This document shows positions 18,142-25,668 of a stretch of DNA of 64,000 nucleotides, piece after piece. The notes under the pieces were generated by a model that saw only the letters and a list, made by a program, of their open reading frames with translations, made no database searches and had not been told where the DNA came from. Within the stretch, counting starts at the first letter, position 1; every line of letters begins with the position of its first letter. Where the stretch lies: NCBI RefSeq assembly GCF_004028635.1, contig NZ_RQJW01000011.1:186001-250000 (forward strand). The letters run 5' to 3'. The translations under genes and the position numbers were made by a program. The DNA comes from Streptomyces cyaneus. Its GTDB lineage: Bacteria; Actinomycetota; Actinomycetes; Streptomycetales; Streptomycetaceae.

Positions 18142-18594
18142 ATGACAGGGGCGAAGACGGCGGTCGAGTGGCTGGCATCCGTTGCGCCGAATCCCGAAGC
18201 CTGCCGCTGGGAGTGGGAGCGCAACCCCCTCGGGGTCGCGCTGCTCCCGGCCGGCAAGGCCTGGGACGTGCTCATCCTGCCGGCCGAGCTCGGCTATCCC
18301 ACGCTCGACGTCCTCACCCGCATCATCGACCAACTCGGCCCGGTCCTGGTCGACTTCGGCGACTCGCGCATGGGCTTCTTCGTGCCGCCCGGCACGGCTG
18401 CCCGCTGGCTCGGCACCGGTATCCGTACGGCCGGGGCCGGCACCTGGATCGTCGTCCCGTACCCGGGCCGCGCCACCGGCGGCATCCGCTGGCTGATCCC
18501 ACCGGACGGCACCGGCACCCTCACCGACCCGGCACTCCTCGAACTGGCCATGCACGAGGCGGCGGCGCGGCTGGCCTCGGAGGGGGAGGGCTAG
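18142..18594 (+). CDS. Small conserved-looking protein of unknown function
   Basis: 150 residues, no signal peptide or membrane segment. It has a Trp/Gly/Pro-rich middle (about residues 30-115) with RWEWERNPLG, LVDFGDSRMGFFVPPGTAARW and GTWIVVPYPG segments. These resemble the small N-terminal part of primase-polymerase-like proteins in actinobacteria, but the match is too weak to assign. The ATG has GGGAGG 8 bases upstream, and that site lies in the predicted hairpin. Between the polyamine operon and the chitinase; likely its own transcript. Confidence 0.65.
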   Translation: MTGAKTAVEWLASVAPNPEACRWEWERNPLGVALLPAGKAWDVLILPAELGYPTLDVLTRIIDQLGPVLVDFGDSRMGFFVPPGTAARWLGTGIRTAGAGTWIVVPYPGRATGGIRWLIPPDGTGTLTDPALLELAMHEAAARLASEGEG

Positions 18595-18624
18595 CCTGCG
18601 CAACCCTCGGCACCCCTTGAACCC

Positions 18625-18652
18625 TTGACAGACAGATTGGTCTGGACCAAGT
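18625..18652 (+). promoter_or_regulatory. Chitinase promoter with DasR-type dre operator
   Basis: A TTGACA -35 hexamer lies at 18625-18630. It is followed by ATTGGTCTGGACCAAGT at 18636-18652. The core TGGTCTGGACCA differs by one central base from the DasR responsive element TGGTCTAGACCA known in Streptomyces. The operator covers the -35 to -10 spacer, fitting repression released by glucosamine phosphates. Binding is inferred. Confidence 0.7.
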
Positions 18653-18697
18653 TGTGTGCGGCTCCGCCCTCCAATTCCCCCACGTCCGGAGGCACTT

Positions 18698-20497
18698 GTG
18701 GATCGCTCCAGACCTCTCGCCCTGCTCGCCGCCGCGGCCCTGACCCTGCCCGGCCTCACCGCACTCTCGTCGGCCGCCCGTGCGGCCGACGCCGATCTGG
18801 CTCGCAACGGAGGCTTCGAGGCCGGCCTGGACGGCTGGACCTGCACGGCCGGTACGACCGTCAACTCACCCGTGCGCAGCGGAAGTTCCGCACTCCAGGC
18901 GACCCCGGCCGGCAGCGACAACGCCCGGTGCGGGCAGACGGTGACCGTGCAGCCGGACTCCCAGTACACGCTGTCCGGCTACGTCCGCGGCTCGTACGTC
19001 TACCTCGGCGCGAGCGGCACCGGCACCACCGACGTCTCCACCTGGACCCAGTCGGCCCCCGCCTGGCAACAGCTCACGACGACCTTCCGCACCGGCCCCT
19101 CCACCACCCGCGTCACCGTCTACACCCACGGCTGGTACGGCACGGGCGCCTATCACGCCGACGACATCTCGCTCGTCGGACCCGGCGTGGACGCAGGCCA
19201 ACCACCCGCGGCGCCGACCGGCCTGAAGAGCGGAACGGTCACGTCGTCCAGCGTCGCCCTGTCCTGGTCGGCGGTCGCGGGCGCGACGAGCTACGCCGTC
19301 TACCGCGACGGTGCCAAGGTCCAGACGGTGACCGGAACTTCGGCGACGATCGCCGGACTCTCGCCCTCCACGGCGTACAGCTTCCAGGTCGCCGCGCTGA
19401 ACGAGGCGGGCGAGTCCGCGAAGTCGGCCACCGTCACGGCCACGGCCACGACCACCGCCCAACCGGGCGGCGGGGGCACGGACCTCCCGGCCCACGCCCT
19501 GGTCGGCTACCTTCACGCGAGCTTCGCCAACGGCTCCGGCTACACGCGCCTGGCCGACGTCCCCGACAGCTGGGACGTCATCGATCTGGCCTTCGGCGAG
19601 CCGACGTCGGTCACCTCGGGCGACATCCGCTTCGACCGCTGCCCGGCGACCGAGTGCCCGAACGTCGAGAACGACGCCGACTTCAAGGCGGCGATCAGGG
19701 CCAAGCAGGCGGCCGGCAAGAAGGTGCTGATCTCCATCGGCGGCCAGAACGGCCAGGTGCAGCTGACCACCACCGCGGCGCGGGACACTTTCGTGACGTC
19801 GGTCTCGAAGATCATCGACGAGTACGGGCTCGACGGCCTGGACATCGACTTCGAGGGCCACTCGCTCTCCCTGAACGCCGACGACACGGACTTCAAGAAC
19901 CCGAAGACGCCGGTGATCGTCAACCTGATCTCGGCCCTGAATACCCTGAAGGCGAAGTACGGCGACGACTTCGTGCTGACGATGGCCCCGGAGACCTTCT
20001 TCGTCCAGCTCGGTTACCAGTACTACGGCACCGGCCAGTGGGGCGGCCAGGACCCGAGGGCAGGGGCGTACCTCCCGGTCATCCACGCGCTGCGCGACGA
20101 CCTGACGCTCCTGCACGTCCAGGACTACAACTCGGGCCCGATCATGGGCCTCGACAACCAGTACCACTCCATGGGCGGCGCCGACTTCCACATCGCGATG
20201 ACCGACATGCTGCTCACCGGTTTCCCGGTCGCGGGCAACGCGAGCAACGTCTTCCCTCCCCTGCGCCCCGACCAGGTCGCGATTGGCATGCCCGCCTCGA
20301 CCAACGCGGGCAACGGTCATGTCCCGCCGGCCGAGGTCACCAAGACCCTCGACTGCCTGACGAAGAAGACGAACTGCGGCTCGTACACCACCCACGGCAC
20401 CTGGCCGGCGCTGCGCGGCCTGATGACGTGGTCGATCAACTGGGACCGGTACGGCGGCTGGGAGTTCCAGCGGACGTTCGACGGCTACTTCGGCTGA
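18698..20497 (+). CDS. Secreted family 18 chitinase with carbohydrate-binding and FnIII domains
   Basis: 599 residues from a GTG with GGAGG 4 bases upstream. Order: a signal peptide (to about residue 32, SSAARA), a carbohydrate-binding module (about 33-165, starting LARNGGFEAGLDGW), a fibronectin III domain (about 170-258), and a GH18 catalytic barrel (about 265-599). The catalytic DGLDIDFE motif is at residues 379-386, with Glu386 the acid. It hydrolyses chitin outside the cell. The DasR-type site in its promoter supports chitin regulation. The C-terminal 62 bases overlap the convergent PAP2 gene. Confidence 0.93.
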   Translation: MDRSRPLALLAAAALTLPGLTALSSAARAADADLARNGGFEAGLDGWTCTAGTTVNSPVRSGSSALQATPAGSDNARCGQTVTVQPDSQYTLSGYVRGSYVYLGASGTGTTDVSTWTQSAPAWQQLTTTFRTGPSTTRVTVYTHGWYGTGAYHADDISLVGPGVDAGQPPAAPTGLKSGTVTSSSVALSWSAVAGATSYAVYRDGAKVQTVTGTSATIAGLSPSTAYSFQVAALNEAGESAKSATVTATATTTAQPGGGGTDLPAHALVGYLHASFANGSGYTRLADVPDSWDVIDLAFGEPTSVTSGDIRFDRCPATECPNVENDADFKAAIRAKQAAGKKVLISIGGQNGQVQLTTTAARDTFVTSVSKIIDEYGLDGLDIDFEGHSLSLNADDTDFKNPKTPVIVNLISALNTLKAKYGDDFVLTMAPETFFVQLGYQYYGTGQWGGQDPRAGAYLPVIHALRDDLTLLHVQDYNSGPIMGLDNQYHSMGGADFHIAMTDMLLTGFPVAGNASNVFPPLRPDQVAIGMPASTNAGNGHVPPAEVTKTLDCLTKKTNCGSYTTHGTWPALRGLMTWSINWDRYGGWEFQRTFDGYFG

Positions 20498-21299
20498 GGA
20501 ACAGCCACAGCGAGGACAGGAGCACCGTGCAGAGGCACCAACTGGCCACGACGTCCAGTGGCCAGTGGTAGCCGCGGCGGACCAGGCCGAAGCCGACGGC
20601 CGCGTTGACGACCGCGCAGGCGATGACGAGCTCGCGGCGGGCGTAGGCGCTGCGCAGCCAGGGGAGGAGGAGCAGGGTCGCGGCGCCGTAGGCGATGGCC
20701 GCCGTGGCGGTGTGGCCGGAGGGGTAGTAACCGGTCGCCGGGGGGACGGCCGGGGTGCCCGGGCGGTCGGTGAGTTCCTTGAGGGGCACGATCAGGGCCG
20801 GGACCAGTGCCATCACGACGGCAGCCGCGGTGGTCGGCAACCACCACCGGTCTGTACCAGTGCGGCGGGACCGCCAGGCGGTGTGGACGAGGACCACGGC
20901 GAGGACCGGGACCGCCACCTGGACATTGCCCAGGTCAGCCAGGAGTTCGGAGAACCGGTCCGGGTCGACCAGGGCCCGGCTGACCCGCTCGTCCACACGC
21001 AAGAGCGGCCCGTCCGCGACGACCTGCCAGGTGAGCAGGGCGAAGAGGAGGGCCGGAAGACCGAGAAGGAGGAAGAGGGAGGTCGGGCGCCCCGGAACAG
21101 GGGGGGTGGTTCCGAGGCGCCCGTCCGGATCGGATGGTCGGCCGCCCCGGGGGGTTTGGGGCGGGCGACTGTCCGATCGGTGAGGAGATCCGGAGCCGGA
21201 GGCTCCGGTTGTGTGCGCGAGGGCACGACCAGGTCGAAGCTGGGGAGGCCCCGGCCTGATGTCACCCAGAGTCCCCTCTGGGCGGGGTGTATCTCTCAT
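20436..21299 (-). CDS. PAP2-family membrane phosphatase
   Basis: About 287 residues from the ATG at 21299; an upstream ATG at 21368 is in frame but less likely. A Pro/Arg-rich cytoplasmic N-terminus is followed by six hydrophobic segments. The acid phosphatase motifs are KELTDRPG, YPSGHT and RRGYHWPLDVV. Likely dephosphorylates a membrane lipid such as phosphatidic acid or a polyprenyl pyrophosphate. The last ~20 codons are a basic tail that overlaps the end of the chitinase gene on the other strand. It lies downstream of gabT on the same strand. Confidence 0.84.
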   Translation of the reverse strand: MRDTPRPEGTLGDIRPGPPQLRPGRALAHTTGASGSGSPHRSDSRPPQTPRGGRPSDPDGRLGTTPPVPGRPTSLFLLLGLPALLFALLTWQVVADGPLLRVDERVSRALVDPDRFSELLADLGNVQVAVPVLAVVLVHTAWRSRRTGTDRWWLPTTAAAVVMALVPALIVPLKELTDRPGTPAVPPATGYYPSGHTATAAIAYGAATLLLLPWLRSAYARRELVIACAVVNAAVGFGLVRRGYHWPLDVVASWCLCTVLLSSLWLFLSRSSRRTSAGTPSRRTGPS

Positions 21300-21442
21300 C
21301 TGCCTAGAACCTACGACAGCGGGAGGGCGTAAGACAGACGGAATCGCGTCCTGACATCCACCTCGCACACCTTCTTCACACGCTCTGACTACCGCCGCCC
21401 CAGCGCCGGAACCGCGGACGGTGTCAGGGCTGGGGCGGATGT

Positions 21443-21462
21443 GGTTCCCGGGCCGGGGAACC
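21443..21462 (-). terminator. Stem-loop downstream of gabT
   Basis: GGTTCCC at 21443-21449 pairs with GGGAACC at 21456-21462 around a 6-base loop. It lies about 29 bases past the gabT stop. A short hairpin without a T-run, as is usual in Streptomyces. Confidence 0.4.
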
Positions 21463-21490
21463 GGCGTTCACCAGTGGTTTTGCTGTGACC

Positions 21491-22825
21491 TCAGATACGG
21501 GCGAAGGCCTGCTCGATGATGTCGAGGCCCTCGTTCAGCAGGTCCTCGCCGATGACCAGCGGGGGCAGGAACCGCAGCACGTTGCCGTAAGTGCCACAGG
21601 TCAGGACCAGCAGGCCCTCCTGGTGGCAGGCCTTGGCGAGCGCGGCGGTCGCCTCCGGGTTCGGCTCCTTGGTGGCGCGATCCTTGACCAGCTCGATGGC
21701 GATCATGGCGCCACGGCCACGCACATCGCCGACGATGTCGAACTTCTCGGCGATGGCGGTGAGGCGGGCCTTCATGATCGCCTCGATGTTCTTCGCCTTG
21801 GCGTTGAGGTCGAGCTCCTTCATCGTCTCGATCGAGCCGAGCGCGCCGGCGCACGCCACCGGGTTGCCGCCGTAGGTGCCGCCCAGGCCGCCCGCGTGCG
21901 CGGCGTCCATGATCTCGGCGCGGCCGGTCACGGCGGCGAGCGGGAGGCCGCCGGCGATGCCCTTCGCGGTCGTGATCAGGTCGGGGACGATGCCCTCGTC
22001 CTCACACGCGAACCACTGACCCGTACGGCAGAAGCCGGACTGGATCTCGTCGGCGACGAAGACGATGCCGTTGTCGGAGGCGAACTTGCTGATGGCCGGC
22101 AGGAAGCCCTTGGCCGGCTCGATGAAGCCGCCCTCGCCGAGCACCGGCTCGATGATGATCGCGGCCACGTTCTCCGGGCCGACCTGCTTGGTGATCTGGT
22201 CGATGGCCTGCGCGGCGGCCTCCGGGCCCGCGTTCTCCGGGCCGGTCGGCCAGCGGTAGCCGTAGGCCACCGGCACCCGGTAGACCTCGGGCGCGAACGG
22301 ACCGAAGCCGTGCTTGTACGGCATGTTCTTCGCGGTCAGTGCCATGGTGAGGTTCGTACGGCCGTGGTAGCCGTGGTCGAAGACGACGACGGCCTGGCGC
22401 TTGGTGTAGGACCGCGCGATCTTGACGGCGTTCTCGACGGCCTCGGCGCCGGAGTTGAACAGCGCGGACTTCTTGGCGTGGTCACCGGGGGTGAGCTCGG
22501 CGAGGGCCTCGGCGACCTCCACGTAGCCCTCGTACGGGGTGACCATGAAACAGGTGTGGGTGAAGTCGGCGAGCTGGGCGCTCGCGCGGCGTACGACGGC
22601 CTCGGCGGAGGCGCCGACGGACGTCACGGCGATGCCGGAGCCGAAGTCGATGAGCCGGTTGCCGTCGACGTCCTCGATGATTCCGCCGCCCGCACGCGCC
22701 GTGAACACGGGCAGCACGGAGCCCACGCCCTGCGCGACCGCGGCGGTACGGCGGGCCTGCAGCTCCTGCGACTTCGGGCCGGGGATGGCGGTGACGACGC
22801 GGCGCTCCTGCGGAAGTGCGCTCAT
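21491..22825 (-). CDS. gabT: 4-aminobutyrate aminotransferase
   Basis: 444 residues of a class III PLP aminotransferase. The PLP Lys is K288 (TTAKGIAGG), with VADEIQSGFCRTG before it and the GTYGGNPVACA segment after it. AGGAG lies 6 bases before the ATG. It transfers the amino group of GABA to 2-oxoglutarate, giving succinate semialdehyde. With the putrescine genes to the left and the aldehyde dehydrogenase at 27698 it completes a putrescine-to-succinate route. The PucR-family regulator at 25669 is a candidate controller; a PucR-type GabR controls gab genes in Corynebacterium. Confidence 0.93.
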   Translation of the reverse strand: MSALPQERRVVTAIPGPKSQELQARRTAAVAQGVGSVLPVFTARAGGGIIEDVDGNRLIDFGSGIAVTSVGASAEAVVRRASAQLADFTHTCFMVTPYEGYVEVAEALAELTPGDHAKKSALFNSGAEAVENAVKIARSYTKRQAVVVFDHGYHGRTNLTMALTAKNMPYKHGFGPFAPEVYRVPVAYGYRWPTGPENAGPEAAAQAIDQITKQVGPENVAAIIIEPVLGEGGFIEPAKGFLPAISKFASDNGIVFVADEIQSGFCRTGQWFACEDEGIVPDLITTAKGIAGGLPLAAVTGRAEIMDAAHAGGLGGTYGGNPVACAGALGSIETMKELDLNAKAKNIEAIMKARLTAIAEKFDIVGDVRGRGAMIAIELVKDRATKEPNPEATAALAKACHQEGLLVLTCGTYGNVLRFLPPLVIGEDLLNEGLDIIEQAFARI

Positions 22826-23039
22826 GAGGGGCTCCTGGGGGTTTTGCGGATGCTTGTCTTCTCTTTTTCGCAGGCTAGGGCGGGGAGCGGGGGGTGGGCA
22901 TGCTCCATGTGGGCGTTGTCAGCGAGTCCGGTTGTCCGTGGTGGACATAGCGACGCCGACGTGGCCGGGACCCGTCTTCCGCCCCGTCGGCCGCGTAAGC
23001 GGTGAACTCCCCAGAGGAGGGCGTTAGATTGGCTCGCTG

Positions 23040-25487
23040 ATGGCGGATGGAACGGCTGGTCAGGGGGCAAGGGCGATGGACAGCGACGGGACGCAGGACG
23101 CGCGGGGTGCGCACGCGACGCCTGTGCCGCGTCCAGCGGTGCCCCCTCAGGCGCCCGCGGTGCCGCCGCGGCCGACGCGGGCACCCGGTGCGCAGGGCGG
23201 GCCGGAGCGGTTCGCGCAGCCACGGCCCGGTTCCGTGGCCGACTGGCTCAATGAGCCCCGGCCGGACGCCCGGCCCGGGATCTGGCGGCTCGGATACCGG
23301 CTGCCGAAGGCCGCGCAGCAAGGTGCCGAACGGCTGGCGCCGGTCACTGTCGTCGGGCTGCTCGTCCCGCTGGTCGTGGCGCTGCTCGTGTGGTCGCTGT
23401 GGCGGCGAGGCAGCATCCCGTACCAGTTCTCCGTGCTGCGGCTGTTCACGCCGGACGACTGGTGGTGGGGCGGCACGCTCGCGTCGGCCAAGGACTGGCA
23501 GGGGCAGGAGGCCCTCGTCGTCTACAACGGTCTCTTCTTCGCCGTGCTCGTCTACGCGATGGGCCGACTGGGCAGTTGGCCCGATGTCGTCCGCCACTTC
23601 GTGGGCAACCGGCCACAGCCCGCGCGGGCGCTGCTCGCCGCCCTGGGCGCCCTGGTCACGCTGAGCTTTGTGTTCCCGAGCGCCTTTCCCGGCGTCACCT
23701 GGGACGCTCTCCCCGTCGTCGCCCCCCTGTTCTCCCTCGTCGCCCTGATCTCGGGCGGCTTCGACCTGTTCACCTCGGTGCTGTTCACCGACAGTCTGTA
23801 CACGGTCGTCACCGTGCTGGTCGTGTGGCCGTTCGCCCGGGTCGGCGACTGGTGGGGATATGTGAAGGCGCGCCTCGCCGCGCGCGGTGCCGCGGCGCAG
23901 GAGAACACGGCTGCGGCCGTGGACCGGCCCCGCGCCGAGTGGCCCGAACTACGGCGGGCGGGACAGCACGAGGCGGCCGACCTGCTGACCGGCGAGGTGG
24001 CCGGCCACCGTATGAACGACGTGGACTGCGCCCGGTTGGAGCACGCCTGGACCGTGGCGCGGCAGGACGGTTCTCTCCAGACCTTCCGCGACACCGTGCT
24101 GCGACAGGGTGGCGCGTCCTGGACCCACCCCTCCGGAGCCAGGGACCTGCCCCGCCGCGCGGCCGGCCACGACCTGCTCGAAGGACAGGTGCGCATCGGG
24201 CGCTGGGTGGCCGCCGAACGGGCTCCGCGCGCCTACCACGACGTGGGCGCCGCGCTCGGCCCGGACGTGCTGGGTACCTCGCTCCTCGCGATCGGACCGT
24301 CCGGGGCGGGCAAGACGCGGAACCTGATCGAGCCCGTGACGGAGTCGCTCGCGTTGCAGGCGCTCGCCGGGCGGTGCGCCGTCGTCGCGGTCTCCGCCGC
24401 GGGCACCCGGCTCGCCGCGGACTCGGCGTTCGACGTGGTCGTACGGATCGGGGATCCCACCTCCGTCCACGACCTGGATCCGTACGCGGAGTCGGAGGAC
24501 CCGGACGAGGCGGCCGCCATTCTCGCCGAGGGCCTGGTGGGCGACCTCGACACGGTGGGCAGCCAGAGCGCCGCCACCGCGCTCGCCCAGCTGCTCGGCC
24601 CCTACCGGGCGGTGCACGGCCGCTTCCCGACCCTGCCGGTACTGCGTGAGCTCCTGGAGGGCGAGCCCTCGGCGCTGTCCGCCCTGGAGGGCGCGCTGTC
24701 GTCCGACGGCGACACCGTGATGCGCCGTGAACTGCAGGCCCGTATCCGGCAGATGGGGAGCCCGGCCGATGTGGGCCGCGCCCTCTCCGACCGGCTCGCA
24801 CTCCTCAACCGGCCGGCCTTCACCGAGTTCTTCGGCGGGGGCGGTGACACCCGGCCGTTCTCCCTGCGTGCCGTGGCCCATCACCCGCTGCGGGTCCGTA
24901 TCGACCTCCCGGAACAGAACCACGAGGAGGCCGCCCGCCTGCTGACGAGGCTCGTCCTCGCCCAGTTCAGCGCGGTCGTACGCAGCGGGAAGCACCGCCA
25001 CTTCGCCTGTCTGGTCCTCGACGACGCCACCGGGGCGGTCACCGCCGAGTCGGTGCGCCGGATCCAGCGGCTGCGCTCCCAGAACGCGGGCGTCGTCCTC
25101 GCCCTGCGCACGATCGGCGACGTCCCCGAGGCCCTGCACGGTCCGCTGTACGGGGCGATCGGCTGCCGTATGGCGTTCTCCGGCGTGACGACATGGGACG
25201 GCAGCCGGTTCGCGCAGGCCTGGGGCACCGAATGGGTGGAGACGCGGGAGGTGGCCAAGCACACGGTCTTCGCCGACCAGCCGATGACCCGCCTGATCCA
25301 CGCCCTGCGCAAGCTCGTCACCGGCAAGGCCGTGACGACGGACGCGGTGACCGTGAAGCAGGTCGAGCGGGAGCGGTGGTCGGCGTCCGAGCTGGCGCAC
25401 GGCGTGCCGCCGGGCCATGCGGTGCTGTCGCTCACCAGCGTCCAGGGCGAGCACGCGCCGCCGTTGCTGGTGGACCTGCGGGGCTGA
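23040..25487 (+). CDS. Membrane-bound P-loop ATPase, TraD/FtsK/VirD4-like topology
   Basis: 815 residues. A Pro-rich N-terminus (1-60) is followed by about five hydrophobic segments (near 101-121, 159-176, 198-213, 224-239 and 253-266) and a large cytoplasmic ATPase domain. Walker A is AIGPSGAGKTRN with Lys425. A CLVLDDATGAV segment near residue 660 looks like Walker B. The layout is that of conjugation coupling or DNA-pumping ATPases, but no relaxase, tra, or type VII secretion genes are beside it. Start uncertain (23040 or 23076). Role unknown. Confidence 0.78.
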   Translation: MADGTAGQGARAMDSDGTQDARGAHATPVPRPAVPPQAPAVPPRPTRAPGAQGGPERFAQPRPGSVADWLNEPRPDARPGIWRLGYRLPKAAQQGAERLAPVTVVGLLVPLVVALLVWSLWRRGSIPYQFSVLRLFTPDDWWWGGTLASAKDWQGQEALVVYNGLFFAVLVYAMGRLGSWPDVVRHFVGNRPQPARALLAALGALVTLSFVFPSAFPGVTWDALPVVAPLFSLVALISGGFDLFTSVLFTDSLYTVVTVLVVWPFARVGDWWGYVKARLAARGAAAQENTAAAVDRPRAEWPELRRAGQHEAADLLTGEVAGHRMNDVDCARLEHAWTVARQDGSLQTFRDTVLRQGGASWTHPSGARDLPRRAAGHDLLEGQVRIGRWVAAERAPRAYHDVGAALGPDVLGTSLLAIGPSGAGKTRNLIEPVTESLALQALAGRCAVVAVSAAGTRLAADSAFDVVVRIGDPTSVHDLDPYAESEDPDEAAAILAEGLVGDLDTVGSQSAATALAQLLGPYRAVHGRFPTLPVLRELLEGEPSALSALEGALSSDGDTVMRRELQARIRQMGSPADVGRALSDRLALLNRPAFTEFFGGGGDTRPFSLRAVAHHPLRVRIDLPEQNHEEAARLLTRLVLAQFSAVVRSGKHRHFACLVLDDATGAVTAESVRRIQRLRSQNAGVVLALRTIGDVPEALHGPLYGAIGCRMAFSGVTTWDGSRFAQAWGTEWVETREVAKHTVFADQPMTRLIHALRKLVTGKAVTTDAVTVKQVERERWSASELAHGVPPGHAVLSLTSVQGEHAPPLLVDLRG

Positions 25488-25506
25488 CCTCGGCGTCCGG
25501 GCGGCA

Positions 25507-25521
25507 GGTCACGCGGTGACC
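25507..25521. promoter_or_regulatory. Palindrome GGTCAC-GCG-GTGACC
   Basis: A perfect 6-base inverted repeat with a 3-base spacer, 20 bases after the ATPase stop and 148 bases before the PucR-family gene. It could be an operator for that gene or a weak terminator. Unproven. Confidence 0.4.
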
Positions 25522-25570
25522 GTACGGTGAGGCAGAATCGGCACAGGTCGTTCATACGCGGCGGCCAAAA

Positions 25571-25655
25571 GATCACAAGGATCGCTGAGATTTCAGAGAT
25601 CACCGAGATCACGCCGATGGTCATCACGATCACCGCGATCACCGCGATCACACCG
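25571..25655 (+). repeat. Degenerate 9-bp tandem repeat with GATC core in a regulator leader
   Basis: Roughly nine imperfect units around GATCACCGC, the last ones nearly exact (CGATCACCG repeated). The array ends 13 bases before the ATG of the PucR-family regulator. Such an array in a leader could be a cluster of activator sites or a replication-slippage tract. It has no CRISPR-like spacers. Confidence 0.6.
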
Positions 25656-25668
25656 ACTTGAAGGCCTC

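Noticed and set aside
25571..25655. Possible CRISPR array in the short repeats
   Set aside because: Units are only 9 bases, imperfect and without spacers.
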